The notes under the pieces are model-generated. The model ran no database searches. It had not been told where the DNA came from and saw only the letters and a list, made by a program, of their open reading frames with translations. This document shows positions 1 to 7,232 of a stretch of 16,183 bases of DNA, piece after piece (position 1 is the stretch's first letter; the number at the start of each line of letters is the position of its first letter). A program made the position numbers and the translations under genes. Source of the stretch: UBA11858 sp964589145 (lineage in GTDB: Bacteria > Chloroflexota > Anaerolineae > Anaerolineales > UBA11858). Location of the stretch: the NCBI GenBank assembly GCA_964589145.1, contig CAZPSL010000071.1, forward strand, positions 1 through 16,183. Direction: 5' to 3'.

Positions 1-149
1 GTTTCCCTCGCCCCGCACACAAGACTGGCAGTCCTGGCAGGACTGCCAGTCTTCATTTGGCGAACAGGACAAGCACCGAACACCCCGCCCCGCCGGGGGA
101 AGGGCAGAGACATGCGGCTGCCCGATTTCTACATCTTTTGCTTGCACCC
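1..149. mobile_element. MITE-like element, module A copy 1 (left end outside window)
   Basis: This is the right-hand part of a short non-coding element found again at 9536-9716 (inverted) and 11160-11337 (same orientation). It contains the perfect odd palindrome at 21-53 (16 bp arms starting AAGACTGGCAGTCC, one central base), then a stretch shared with the other copies (GAACAGGACAAGCACCGAAC, 62-81), and ends in the terminal motif TTTCTACATCTTTTGC plus TTGCACCC at 126-149. By comparison with the other copies, about 30 bp including the left terminal repeat should lie before base 1. There is no transposase, so the element would have to be moved in trans. Confidence 0.75.
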
Positions 150-165
150 CTGCCTAAAACGGGGA

Positions 166-194
166 TTGTGCAAGCAGGGGATTTGTGCTAGAAT
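166..194 (+). promoter_or_regulatory. Predicted csp promoter
   Basis: A -35 like TTGTGC (166-171) and a -10 TAGAAT (189-194) are separated by 17 bp, and TGC precedes the -10 as an extended -10. The predicted start is near 201, giving an untranslated leader of about 95 nt, in keeping with the long leaders of many cold-shock mRNAs. The -10 begins 41 bp after the CACC end of the upstream element (base 148). The promoter overlaps a sequence resembling a decayed inward-facing copy of the element end (GTGCAAGCA at 168-176, TAGAA at 189-193). Confidence 0.6.
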
Positions 195-295
195 CTGACT
201 GCTTGATCGTTGTTCTGATGAAAAGGAAGGCAAGGCCGCTTTGATTTGGAACCCCAAGCAACACCCACAAAACTATCAGAAAGGAGTTCCAAATC

Positions 296-508
296 ATGTC
301 TGAGCGACAAACAGGCACCGTGAAATGGTTCAACGGAACCAAAGGCTACGGTTTCATCGAGCAGGACAGTGGTGGCGATATTTTCGTGCACTACAGCGCC
401 ATCGTCGGTGAAGGCTACCGCAACCTGGAAGAGGGCCAGCGCGTCGAGTTCAGCGTCACGGAAGGCCCCAAAGGCCCCCAGGCGCAGGAAGTCGTGGCAC
501 TCAACTAA
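296..508 (+). CDS. csp: Cold-shock domain protein (CspA family)
   Basis: This 70-residue single-domain protein has the usual CspA length. RNP1 is seen as KGYGFI (residues 16-21) and RNP2 as DIFVHY (28-33), with the typical start TGTVKWFN (7-14); these aromatic residues bind single-stranded RNA or DNA. Known family members act in the cytoplasm as RNA chaperones that melt secondary structure, in the cold or during normal growth. The ATG is supported by the ribosome-binding site AAAGGAG (about 280-286), 9 bp upstream. The gene is monocistronic, with its own promoter at 166-194 and terminator at 528-569. Whether it is actually cold-induced cannot be seen from the sequence. Confidence 0.95.
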   Translation: MSERQTGTVKWFNGTKGYGFIEQDSGGDIFVHYSAIVGEGYRNLEEGQRVEFSVTEGPKGPQAQEVVALN

Positions 509-527
509 AAAAGCACGGGAACACAAC

Positions 528-569
528 AAAAAACAGGGCAGATGGTGCGAGCCATCTGCCCTGTTTTTT
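528..569. terminator. Bidirectional intrinsic terminator between csp and the minus-strand operon
   Basis: AAAAAACAGGGCAGATGG (528-545) pairs perfectly with 552-569 around a 6 nt loop. The A-run on one side and the T-run on the other make it a terminator in both directions. It therefore probably ends both csp and the convergent methyltransferase operon, whose last stop codon is at 613. Confidence 0.9.
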
Positions 570-612
570 AACCGCAGCGTTTGCGGAGCGCGGCAGACTC
601 CCGAAAGGTATC

Positions 613-1197
613 TCACACCTCCGCAACGCGTTTTTGTGCCACGACCCATACGTTGTAATCGCCTGGCACCGTATAAGTTTTGATTGCCGCATCCGGGAAA
701 TCGAACAGCGCGACGATTTTGCGCGGGCCTAAAAAGTGGCTGCGCATCAGGGCCAGTTTCTCCCCCAGGGCGACCATCTTGACCCCAAAGGTGCGGATGT
801 CCGGCTCCTCAATGAGCAGAATCCCGCCGGGGGACAGCACCCGCCACATTTCGCGGATCGTCTGGGATTGGTCGCAAACGTGATGGAGTGCATCCACCAT
901 GATGATGCGTGCGAAACTCCCATCCGGGAACGGGAACCGCTCGGTATGCGAACAAACTGGATGCAGCGATCCCTTATCGCGGGCCTCCCCCAGCATCTGA
1001 CAGGAAATATCCGCCACGATTACCGCCGCGGCCTTCTCAGTCATGTACTGAGCCACCCGTCCGGTGCCGCCGCCCGCGTCCAGCAGTAAACCGTCAGCGG
1101 GTAGTTGCGCCAGTTCCCAGATGGTCTGCGGCGGTTTGGGCTTGATGACCCGGTCGTAAATGGGAGCCAGGATGTCAAAATGATCAAAAAGAGGCAT
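613..1197 (-). CDS. Class I SAM methyltransferase, UbiE-like; probable demethylmenaquinone methyltransferase
   Basis: The 194-residue protein has a Rossmann methyltransferase core: SAM-binding motif I as LLLDAGGGTGRV (37-48), an acidic residue after strand 2 (D63), FPFPDGSF (88-95) and a post-motif LSPGGILLIEEP (121-132). The N-terminal FDHFDILAPIYD resembles the start of UbiE/COQ5 enzymes, but the protein is shorter than typical UbiE (about 230-250) and lacks the exact UbiE signatures. It starts 27 bp after menA, is the last gene of the operon, and has its own AAAGGA ribosome-binding site (1204-1209). Because menA is next to it, methylation of demethylmenaquinone is the best guess for its role. 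Another small-molecule substrate is possible. The fold is certain; the substrate is inferred. Confidence 0.85.
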   Translation of the reverse strand: MPLFDHFDILAPIYDRVIKPKPPQTIWELAQLPADGLLLDAGGGTGRVAQYMTEKAAAVIVADISCQMLGEARDKGSLHPVCSHTERFPFPDGSFARIIMVDALHHVCDQSQTIREMWRVLSPGGILLIEEPDIRTFGVKMVALGEKLALMRSHFLGPRKIVALFDFPDAAIKTYTVPGDYNVWVVAQKRVAEV

Positions 1198-1224
1198 GGG
1201 GAATCCTTTGGGGCGGGAATGAAA

Positions 1225-2121
1225 TCACCGGCTCCCGATTATCATACCCACTGCAAACGCAAGGCCGAAAAACAGTTCCAACTTCCCCGTTCTTGCCAGT
1301 GTTTTGTTGAGGGCGCGTCCTGTCTCGTTCCGTACAGAACGCAGCAGTTGAACCGCGGTTGGAAAGGTCAGGAAAACCAGCAGAGTCCAGATGGAAATGC
1401 TGCCAGTGATTGCCAGGCCGCCGACGATGACATACGCTCCCAGAACGCAGAGCGTATACTCCCATTGGGCGAAACGCGCCCCGAACCGTGCCGGCAGCGT
1501 ACGTTTTCCTGCCCTGCGGTCGTTATCTATGTCCCGCAGGTTGTTGACTACTAAAATTGCCGTTGTGAGCAGCCCCATTGCCACTGCCAGCCACCAGACA
1601 GGCCGCGTTACCGTCATGGTTTGCAGGTAATAAGTCCCGGCCACGGCAGCCAGTCCGAAAAACAGGAACACAAACAAATCCCCAAACCCATAATAGCCCA
1701 ATGGGTACGGGCCTCCGGTGTAGGCAATTGCTGAAAGGATGGCAGCCACGCCCAGCACCAAAATCGGCCACCCGCCAGCGATAATCAGATAAGAACCTGA
1801 TACGGCAGCCAGCCCAAAAACTACCAGCATCCCGCGCTTGACCTCCTTCGGCGAGAGCAACCCGGCTTGCGTTACCCGCATCGGGCCAAGCCGCTCCCCC
1901 TCATCGGCGCCTTTCTCGTAATCGAAAACGTCATTTGCCAGGTTGGAACCAATTTGCAGCAACAGCGCATCAAGCAGACAAACCAGGGCAACAAACGGCT
2001 CGAAAGCGTCCGCCGCATACGCCATCGCTGTCCCCACAATGACGGGTGCAGCAGCAGCCGGTAGTGTTTTCGGGCGGCTGGCAAGTATCCAGATATGAAG
2101 TTTTGAAAACGTAGTGGACAT
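1225..2121 (-). CDS. menA: 1,4-dihydroxy-2-naphthoate polyprenyltransferase (MenA, UbiA superfamily)
   Basis: The 298-residue polytopic membrane protein carries both Asp-rich motifs that hold the Mg-diphosphate of the prenyl donor: NLANDVFDYEKGAD (60-73) and NNLRDIDNDRRAGKRTL (193-209). The second, with GKRTL, is characteristic of MenA rather than UbiA. About eight or nine hydrophobic helices are visible between and after the motifs, which fits the UbiA fold. MenA attaches the isoprenoid tail to dihydroxynaphthoate at the membrane, giving demethylmenaquinone. The next gene is a UbiE-like methyltransferase that could do the following methylation, so the two probably form a menaquinone unit. 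It starts 26 bp after the PBP gene. No strong ribosome-binding site is seen before the ATG, so it may depend on coupled translation. Confidence 0.93.
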   Translation of the reverse strand: MSTTFSKLHIWILASRPKTLPAAAAPVIVGTAMAYAADAFEPFVALVCLLDALLLQIGSNLANDVFDYEKGADEGERLGPMRVTQAGLLSPKEVKRGMLVVFGLAAVSGSYLIIAGGWPILVLGVAAILSAIAYTGGPYPLGYYGFGDLFVFLFFGLAAVAGTYYLQTMTVTRPVWWLAVAMGLLTTAILVVNNLRDIDNDRRAGKRTLPARFGARFAQWEYTLCVLGAYVIVGGLAITGSISIWTLLVFLTFPTAVQLLRSVRNETGRALNKTLARTGKLELFFGLAFAVGMIIGSR

Positions 2122-2147
2122 GAACGGTACTCAAGGCTGCAACGGCG

Positions 2148-5100
2148 TCACGGTGTCGGCGTGACCCAGGGGGTTGCACTGGGAATCGTCATCGTGTTGG
2201 GCGGGGTTGTTGGGCTGGGCGTCCGGGTCCAGGTGGGGAAAGGAGTTACGGTCAGCGTAGGCGTGCTTGTCGGTGTGGGCGTGAGAGTCGGAGTGGGGGT
2301 CGCCGTCGGGGTGGGAGTCGGAGTCGGCGTCGGGGTCGGCACCTGCATGTTCAACTGGATGCGCACCTCGGCATACGTCCCCTCGGTGGATTCCAGATAC
2401 AGCCGCAGGGTGATGATTCCCGCCCTGATTTCACTCACATCCCAATTCCAGATTTTTTCCGGTTCCGGAACGGGTACTTTTTTCTTGTGAATCGGTTCCC
2501 ACTCCTCCGGGTCATTGCCGCGCCCGTATTCCAGGCGGTAGCGGTAAAAATTTCGGGTGGCATCTGCCTGACCGTAAATCTCCAGCGGGCTTTCGGTGAT
2601 GGTTTCGCCGTCTTTGGGCAGGGCAATGGAAAGCAGCGGACGAGGGTCGTCTTGGGTGCAGGCTTTCGTGGGGGTGAAGAAAATCGGCGATTTGAAGCCC
2701 ATGCGCTTAGCCCAGGACTGCCCCGCCGGGTTGGAAGTCACCCACTTGACCGCCCACGGGTCGGAGATGTTGAGCGCCATCTTGCTTTCGGTAAAATCGC
2801 TGCAATCGGGGGAGGCCAGCAGCCCCGTCCAGGTGTCAATGGTGGCTTTTTGCCACAGGTCGTAGCCTTTGGCGAGCGGCAACTGGTCGGCGGCGAAGAT
2901 CTCGGTGGTCTGGTCGGGACACCACTGGGAGGGCTCGGTGCCCGAAACCGCGCAGATGACGCGCTCCGCAATGCCCGCCGGGCGCACAAAGGGCGTCGGA
3001 CTGCCGCCGGTGAGTTGCTGGACGGCGGTCTGCATCACGGAAGCCCAGATGGGCGCCGCGCCGGTGAGGCCGCTGGTATGCTGCATCGGGGTGTAGTCGG
3101 CGTTGCCCACCCAGGTGCCCACCACCACATCCGGGGTGTAGCCGACCGTCCAGTTGTCACGGAAATCGTTGGTCGTCCCTGTTTTCGCCGCGGCGGGGAA
3201 GGGCAAATTGAGCACGGAGTTCGCCCCAAAAGCCGGGGTGCGGGCCGCGTTGTCGGAGAGAATGTCCGAAATCAGGTAAGCGTGCTCCGGGCGCAGGACT
3301 TGCTCGCCGGGCGGCGGGTTGTATTCGTAAACCGTCTCGCCCGTGTAGTCCACAATCTTCAAAATGGAAACCGGCGGCACTTTGCGCCCCCCGTTGGCGA
3401 AGACCGCGTATGCGCCGGTCAGTTCCAGCAGGGTGACGTCGCCGCCGCCCAGCGTGAGCGAGAGACCGTAGTCCTCGCGGGTGAACGTGGTGATGCCCAG
3501 CCGCTGCGCCATCGCCACCAGCCCGTCCGCCTCGGGGGTGGTCGGGTCGTCGTAGATGCCGATGAAATCCAGCGCCTTGACCGCCGGAACGTTGTAGGAG
3601 TTCGCCAGCGCGCTGCGCACCAGCACGGGGCCGTGGAAGCGCTCGTCGTAGTTGACCGGCTTGTAGGGCGGGCGCGGGTCGTTGGGGTCGCCGGAGGGCG
3701 GGAACTCCGAGGGTACATCCCAAATCAGGGTCGCGGGAGTCCAGCCCTTCTCGAAAGCGGCGACGTAGGTCAGCGGTTTGATGGAGGAACCCGGCTGGCG
3801 GGGGCTGACTGCCATGTTCACCTGGCCGTCAATCACCTCGCTGTAGAAATCCGCCGAGCCGACCATCGCCAGAATCTCGCCCGTGGCGGGGCGGAGCATC
3901 ACCAGCGCGCCGTTGGTGACGTGCTTGTCGGCCAGTGCGGCAACCTGCTGGCTGACCGCCTTCTGGGCGGCATCCTGCAAGCCGGGGTCGAGGGTGGTGT
4001 AAACATCAAAGCCGGAGCGGTAGATCACCGCCGGGTCGTACATCGCCTCCAGTTGGGCGCGCACATACGTCACCCAATGGGGGTAGCGGATTTGAATCTC
4101 CGGCGATTTGAACTCGTAATCATCCAGTTCCTGCGCGGCGAGGGCGGCTTCGCCGGGGTCAATGCAGATCGGCTGGGGGTTGTTGCCCACGTAGATGCAG
4201 CCCTGCTCCTGGCTGGCCTGGAACATCAGCAGCAGCACGGTCTCCTGACGCTCCAGGGCGGCCTCGCGGTTGGTGTAGGGGTCGTAAACGGCGGGCAACT
4301 GCGGCAAACCGGCCAAAAAAGCGGCCTGTGCCAGCGTCAGGTTGCGGGCGGAGGTGCCGAAATAGGTCTGCGCGGCGGCCTCCACGCCGTAAGCCATGTT
4401 GCCGTAGTAAATCTCGTTCAGGTAAAGTTCCAGAATTTCGTCTTTGGTGTAGCGGCGGGTCACTTCCATCGCCAGCAGGGCCTCGCGCACCTTGCGCATG
4501 TAACTGCGCTGGCCGCGCTCTTCCGGGCTGAGCAGCAGCGCCCGCGTCAACTGCTGGGTGATGGTGGAGGCCCCCGAAACCGTCTCCCCGCTGCTGAAAT
4601 TCTGCCAAAAGGCGCGCACAATCCCCATCGGGTCAAACCCGGGATGGCTGTAAAACTCCTTGTCCTCGGTGGCGAGAGTTGCCGCTACCAGGTAGGGCGA
4701 AATCTCATCCAGCGGGACGTAGGTCCGCCGTCCGGCGTGCGGGTCAATGATCTCGTAAAGCAGGTTGCCGTTGCGATCCAGGATGCGGGTGGTCTCGAAC
4801 TGCGCCGAGTGCTGGTAGAGCGTGCCCACATCGGGCCAGTCTTCAGCGTTGACAATGTGATAGTACTCGTAGAGCATGAACGAACCGATGGCGATTACCA
4901 TCACCGCGGCGGCAAACAGCCCCAGAATGAACATCCGCAGCAGACAGCCGAAGCCCGTGCCCCAGTCAATTCCGCCCCCGCGGGGGATTCCCGCGCCCGC
5001 AGCAGGCGCGGCGGAGGGGTTCGGGACGGTTCCCGTTCCTTCAGGTGGCGCGCCACCCGAAGTTCCCGTCCGGTAAGCCGCCGGCGTGACGCGGGTCGCC

Positions 5101-5522
5101 GCCCCGTCCATCTCCGTCACCCGCCGGGGGAGCGGCATCCCGTGCTCATCCAGCGCGGGCGGCATGATTTGCGGCGTTGCGCCTAGCAACGGGGGCGGCG
5201 GCGTATCCGTCTCCGGCGGGCGCGGCTCGGTGGGGAGCAGGTCGGTTTCGGCGTGGGGGTCGGGGGTTAGCGGTTGAAGGTTAGAGGTTGAAGGTTGGGG
5301 ATTGGGAATCGGGGGTTGGGGATTGGTGTCGGCGGTAACGGCGTCATCCGCCATCCGCCATTCGCCATCTGCCCTCCGCTCCTCCCTCCTCGCACCTCCC
5401 TCCTCGATACGGTACGCCGCGGCCTCCTGCTCCGATTTTTCGGCTTCTTCCAGCAGGCGGCGGAACCGCTCGCGCGGGTCTTCTGATTCGGGAATGGATG
5501 GGAGATGGGTGTTTTCAGGCAT
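2148..5522 (-). CDS. mrcA: Bifunctional class A penicillin-binding protein (PBP1A-type)
   Basis: At 1124 residues this is longer than typical PBP1A. A disordered, Pro-rich cytoplasmic region (1-185) precedes one membrane helix (about 190-222). The GT51 glycosyltransferase domain has EDKEFYSHPGFD (286-297, catalytic Glu286), GASTITQQLTR (317-327) and RKVREALLAMEVTRRYTKDE (343-362). The transpeptidase domain has SSIK (579-582, nucleophile Ser579), SYN (642-644) and KTGTT (780-784). A C-terminal region (about 960-1055) looks like a beta-sandwich, followed by a Thr-Pro tail (1062-1124). The protein polymerises lipid II and cross-links peptidoglycan outside the membrane. The N-terminal tail contains peptides translated from repeat DNA (see 5272-5373). 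No clear ribosome-binding site precedes the ATG, so the exact start is uncertain. Confidence 0.95.
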   Translation of the reverse strand: MPENTHLPSIPESEDPRERFRRLLEEAEKSEQEAAAYRIEEGGARREERRADGEWRMADDAVTADTNPQPPIPNPQPSTSNLQPLTPDPHAETDLLPTEPRPPETDTPPPPLLGATPQIMPPALDEHGMPLPRRVTEMDGAATRVTPAAYRTGTSGGAPPEGTGTVPNPSAAPAAGAGIPRGGGIDWGTGFGCLLRMFILGLFAAAVMVIAIGSFMLYEYYHIVNAEDWPDVGTLYQHSAQFETTRILDRNGNLLYEIIDPHAGRRTYVPLDEISPYLVAATLATEDKEFYSHPGFDPMGIVRAFWQNFSSGETVSGASTITQQLTRALLLSPEERGQRSYMRKVREALLAMEVTRRYTKDEILELYLNEIYYGNMAYGVEAAAQTYFGTSARNLTLAQAAFLAGLPQLPAVYDPYTNREAALERQETVLLLMFQASQEQGCIYVGNNPQPICIDPGEAALAAQELDDYEFKSPEIQIRYPHWVTYVRAQLEAMYDPAVIYRSGFDVYTTLDPGLQDAAQKAVSQQVAALADKHVTNGALVMLRPATGEILAMVGSADFYSEVIDGQVNMAVSPRQPGSSIKPLTYVAAFEKGWTPATLIWDVPSEFPPSGDPNDPRPPYKPVNYDERFHGPVLVRSALANSYNVPAVKALDFIGIYDDPTTPEADGLVAMAQRLGITTFTREDYGLSLTLGGGDVTLLELTGAYAVFANGGRKVPPVSILKIVDYTGETVYEYNPPPGEQVLRPEHAYLISDILSDNAARTPAFGANSVLNLPFPAAAKTGTTNDFRDNWTVGYTPDVVVGTWVGNADYTPMQHTSGLTGAAPIWASVMQTAVQQLTGGSPTPFVRPAGIAERVICAVSGTEPSQWCPDQTTEIFAADQLPLAKGYDLWQKATIDTWTGLLASPDCSDFTESKMALNISDPWAVKWVTSNPAGQSWAKRMGFKSPIFFTPTKACTQDDPRPLLSIALPKDGETITESPLEIYGQADATRNFYRYRLEYGRGNDPEEWEPIHKKKVPVPEPEKIWNWDVSEIRAGIITLRLYLESTEGTYAEVRIQLNMQVPTPTPTPTPTPTATPTPTLTPTPTSTPTLTVTPFPTWTRTPSPTTPPNTMTIPSATPWVTPTP
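2253..2342. repeat. Thr-Pro coding repeat at the C-terminus of the PBP
   Basis: A degenerate tandem hexamer (GTCGGG/GTCGGC on the plus strand) encodes TPTPTP runs over residues about 1061-1090, and looser Thr/Pro sequence continues to the stop. Such tails are common low-complexity linkers in secreted Chloroflexota proteins. Because the unit is a multiple of three, it can expand or contract without a frameshift. Confidence 0.85.
5272..5373. repeat. Short tandem repeats embedded in the PBP coding sequence
   Basis: Two repeat blocks lie in frame within the cytoplasmic tail of the PBP. Bases 5272-5326 are variants of GGTTGAAG and TTGGGGATTGGGAAT and encode the NPQP/PIPNPQ peptides (residues about 66-82). 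Bases 5345-5373 are heptamers of the type CGCCATC and encode ADGEWRMADD. The 15-mer TTGGGGATTGGGAAT at 5295-5309 recurs exactly in non-coding DNA at 6331-6345. This shows that an intergenic repeat type has been taken into a gene. Confidence 0.75.
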
Positions 5523-5591
5523 GGGCTGGGGTATCGCAGGTTGCAGGCCGGGGAACTTTCAACCTGCAACGTTTAACTTTCAGCGGTCAAA

Positions 5592-6062
5592 CTAATTTTC
5601 ATCTGGTCGGCTGACAATCAACACCGTCCAGGTGCCTTTCATTACCACCTCGTCGCGTTGGTTGATCACGGAAAGGGCGATTTCCACCGCCCCGCCGCCC
5701 AAACGGCGCAGGGCTTTGGTGTTCTTGACCTCGGCTTTGACGTACACCGTGTCGCCGATGTAGGTCGGCTTGGCGAACTTCCAGTTGCTGATCTCGCGGA
5801 ATGCAAGAGTCGTGCCTTCGATAATGCCGCTCTGCATCACCAGCCCGGAGGCGACGGCGGTCACCAGCAGCCCGTGGGCGATGCGCTGTCCGTAGGGCGT
5901 GCTGGCGGCGAACTCGGCATCGGTGTGAATCTGGTTGTAATCTCCCGAAAGCCCGGCGAAGGTCACGATGTCGCTCTCGGTGATGGTGCGGCCCGTGCTG
6001 TAAAACGTCTGCCCGACCTCGAACTCTTCAAAATACATGCCGCGGGGTTGATATTTCGTCAT
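5592..6062 (-). CDS. MaoC-like (R)-specific enoyl-CoA hydratase / dehydratase
   Basis: The 156-residue hot-dog-fold protein has the hydratase signature FAGLSGDYNQIHTD (35-48), with the catalytic pair Asp41 and His46, and IAHGLL (61-66). Family members add water to trans-2-enoyl-CoA to give (R)-3-hydroxyacyl-CoA, or act on other acyl thioesters in the cytoplasm. Length and motifs fit stand-alone MaoC/PhaJ-type enzymes, but the substrate cannot be assigned. The start is well supported by GGAGGAG on the minus strand (about 6069-6075). It is the first gene of the operon and lies 69 bp before the PBP. No functional link with the downstream wall and quinone genes is obvious. Confidence 0.92.
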   Translation of the reverse strand: MTKYQPRGMYFEEFEVGQTFYSTGRTITESDIVTFAGLSGDYNQIHTDAEFAASTPYGQRIAHGLLVTAVASGLVMQSGIIEGTTLAFREISNWKFAKPTYIGDTVYVKAEVKNTKALRRLGGGAVEIALSVINQRDEVVMKGTWTVLIVSRPDEN

Positions 6063-6099
6063 GAGTGCTCCTCCAAAATTCAGGGTGATGTTTCAGGCT

Positions 6100-6108
6100 A
6101 TTCTAACA
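6100..6108 (-). promoter_or_regulatory. Predicted extended -10 promoter of the maoC-PBP-menA operon
   Basis: On the minus strand the sequence reads TGTTAGAAT: an extended -10 TG followed by TAGAAT, with T at 6105. The predicted start is near 6093, about 30 nt before the ATG, leaving room for the GGAGGAG ribosome-binding site. No convincing -35 is seen; the upstream sequence is a run of C-rich repeat. The first base of the -10 is 40 bp from the CACC end of the neighbouring element end (6145). Confidence 0.6.
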
Positions 6109-6143
6109 TGGAGCGCGGGGTTGTTGGGATTGGGGGTTGGGGA

Positions 6144-6327
6144 GGGTGCAGGTAAATGTTGTAGAAAATGCATAGCCATGCGGGAACTTCTTTTTTGCCC
6201 CCTCCCTTGCCCTCCCAAAATTTTCCGCTTTGGTTCCCCTCTCCCTTCGGGAGAGGGGTTAGGGGTGAGGGCGGGGAGAGGGTTGGGTGGGGGGAACACC
6301 GTCGTTCTACATCTTTTGCTTGCACCC
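6144..6327. mobile_element. MITE-like element, module B (184 bp)
   Basis: The ends are inverted versions of the family motif: the left end GGGTGCAGG...TGTAGAAA (6144-6167) and the right end TTCTACATCTTTTGC then TTGCACCC (6305-6327). The interior is unrelated to module A and carries a perfect 10 bp hairpin with a TTC loop (6236-6258, arms CCCCTCTCCC). The flanks GGGTTGGGGA (6134-6143) and AGATTGGGGA (6328-6337) match at 8/10 as a candidate target duplication. It lies between the divergent maoC and racemase promoters. Confidence 0.65.
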
Positions 6328-6514
6328 AGATTGGGGATTGGGAATTAGCAACAGATTGCCATCCGTTATCTCCGCCGACTCGCTGACTCGCTGATTCGCC
6401 TCTCGTAGTAAAATGGCATCGTCCCTGCAATTTTTGCATAGACGCCGGAGCCAGGTGCCCGGTTCCGCTGTTTTTTGAAGATTTGTGTTTTTCAAACCCA
6501 AAGGAGAATCCCAC
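6328..6514. other. Intergenic leader region of the racemase gene
   Basis: This stretch contains low-complexity repeat (TTGGGGATTGGGAAT at 6331-6345) and three 8-mers (GACTCGCT, GACTCGCT, GATTCGCC) at 6377-6400. A possible -10 TAAAAT is at 6409-6414. A weaker candidate TATCTC at 6367, with TTAGCA at 6345-6350, sits 41 bp after the element's CACC end. Neither is convincing. The racemase ribosome-binding site AAAGGAG ends near 6506. No RNA gene or ORF is supported here. Confidence 0.45.
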
Positions 6515-7210
6515 ATGAAAACCATCGGATTGCTCGGCGGGATGAGTTGGGAGAGTACCGCGCTCTACTACCGCTGGATTAACGAAGAGGTCAGGAACAG
6601 GCTCGGCAAATTGCACTCCGCCCAAATTGCATTGATCAGTGTTGATTTTCAGGAGATCGAGGATTTGCAGCACCGCGGCGACTGGCATACCGCTGGCGAA
6701 CGCCTCGCCGAATCCGCGCGGCAGGTCGAAGCCGCGGGCGCGGATTTTCTGCTGATTTGCACCAACACCATGCACAAGGTTGCCCCGCAAATCGAGGCTG
6801 CCCTGAACATACCCTTGTTGCACATTGCGGATGCCACCGCCGAAACCATCCGCCGACGCGGAATACAGACCATCGGCCTGCTGGGAACGCGCTTCACAAT
6901 GGAACAGGATTTCTACCTCGGCAGGCTGCGGGAAAAACATGGCCTGGCCGTGCTCGTTCCCCCGCCGGAAGACCGCGCCATCGTCCACCGCGTGATTTAC
7001 GAGGAACTGGTGCTCGGCAAGGTTCGTGAAGCCTCCCGCACCCGGTTCCTGCGCATCATGGAAGATTTACGTGCCCGCGGGGCGGAGGGCATCATCGAGG
7101 GCTGCACCGAAATTGTGATGCTGGTTCAGCAGCAGCATACCGATATTCCCCTGTTTGATACCACCGCTATCCACGCGCAGGCTGCGGTGGCGCGGGCTAT
7201 CAACGGGTAA
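6515..7210 (+). CDS. Asp/Glu/hydantoin racemase family protein (aspartate racemase / RacX-like)
   Basis: The 231-residue protein has the two-cysteine arrangement of cofactor-independent amino-acid racemases: Cys82 in ICTNTMHK (81-88) and Cys197 in EGCTEI (195-200). It opens with GLLGGMSWESTALYYR (5-20), typical of the aspartate racemase/YgeA branch. Such enzymes interconvert L- and D-amino acids in the cytoplasm by two-base proton transfer. D-amino acids for peptidoglycan are a plausible destination, but the substrate cannot be read from the sequence. The ATG at 6515 is chosen because AAAGGAG lies about 8 bp upstream and the family motif begins at once; an upstream in-frame start would add ten residues without support. 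The next gene starts 22 bp downstream. Confidence 0.92.
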   Translation: MKTIGLLGGMSWESTALYYRWINEEVRNRLGKLHSAQIALISVDFQEIEDLQHRGDWHTAGERLAESARQVEAAGADFLLICTNTMHKVAPQIEAALNIPLLHIADATAETIRRRGIQTIGLLGTRFTMEQDFYLGRLREKHGLAVLVPPPEDRAIVHRVIYEELVLGKVREASRTRFLRIMEDLRARGAEGIIEGCTEIVMLVQQQHTDIPLFDTTAIHAQAAVARAING

Positions 7211-7232
7211 GCCAATCAGCAAAGCGATAAAC

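Noticed and set aside
572..586. Small hairpin CCGCAGCGTTTGCGG as a second terminator
   Set aside because: It has only five base pairs and no T-run; the strong bidirectional terminator at 528-569 explains the region.
2487..5186. Very long plus-strand open frame opposite the PBP gene
   Set aside because: It is antisense to a clear GT51/transpeptidase gene, its composition (Arg, Gly, His rich) is that of a GC-rich shadow frame, and no domain is recognisable.
6098..6988. Long minus-strand frame over the racemase start and module B
   Set aside because: It is the complement of the racemase coding sequence and of repeat DNA; its LTPNPSPEGRGE-type peptide is what the common CCCCTCTCCC hairpin repeat gives when translated.
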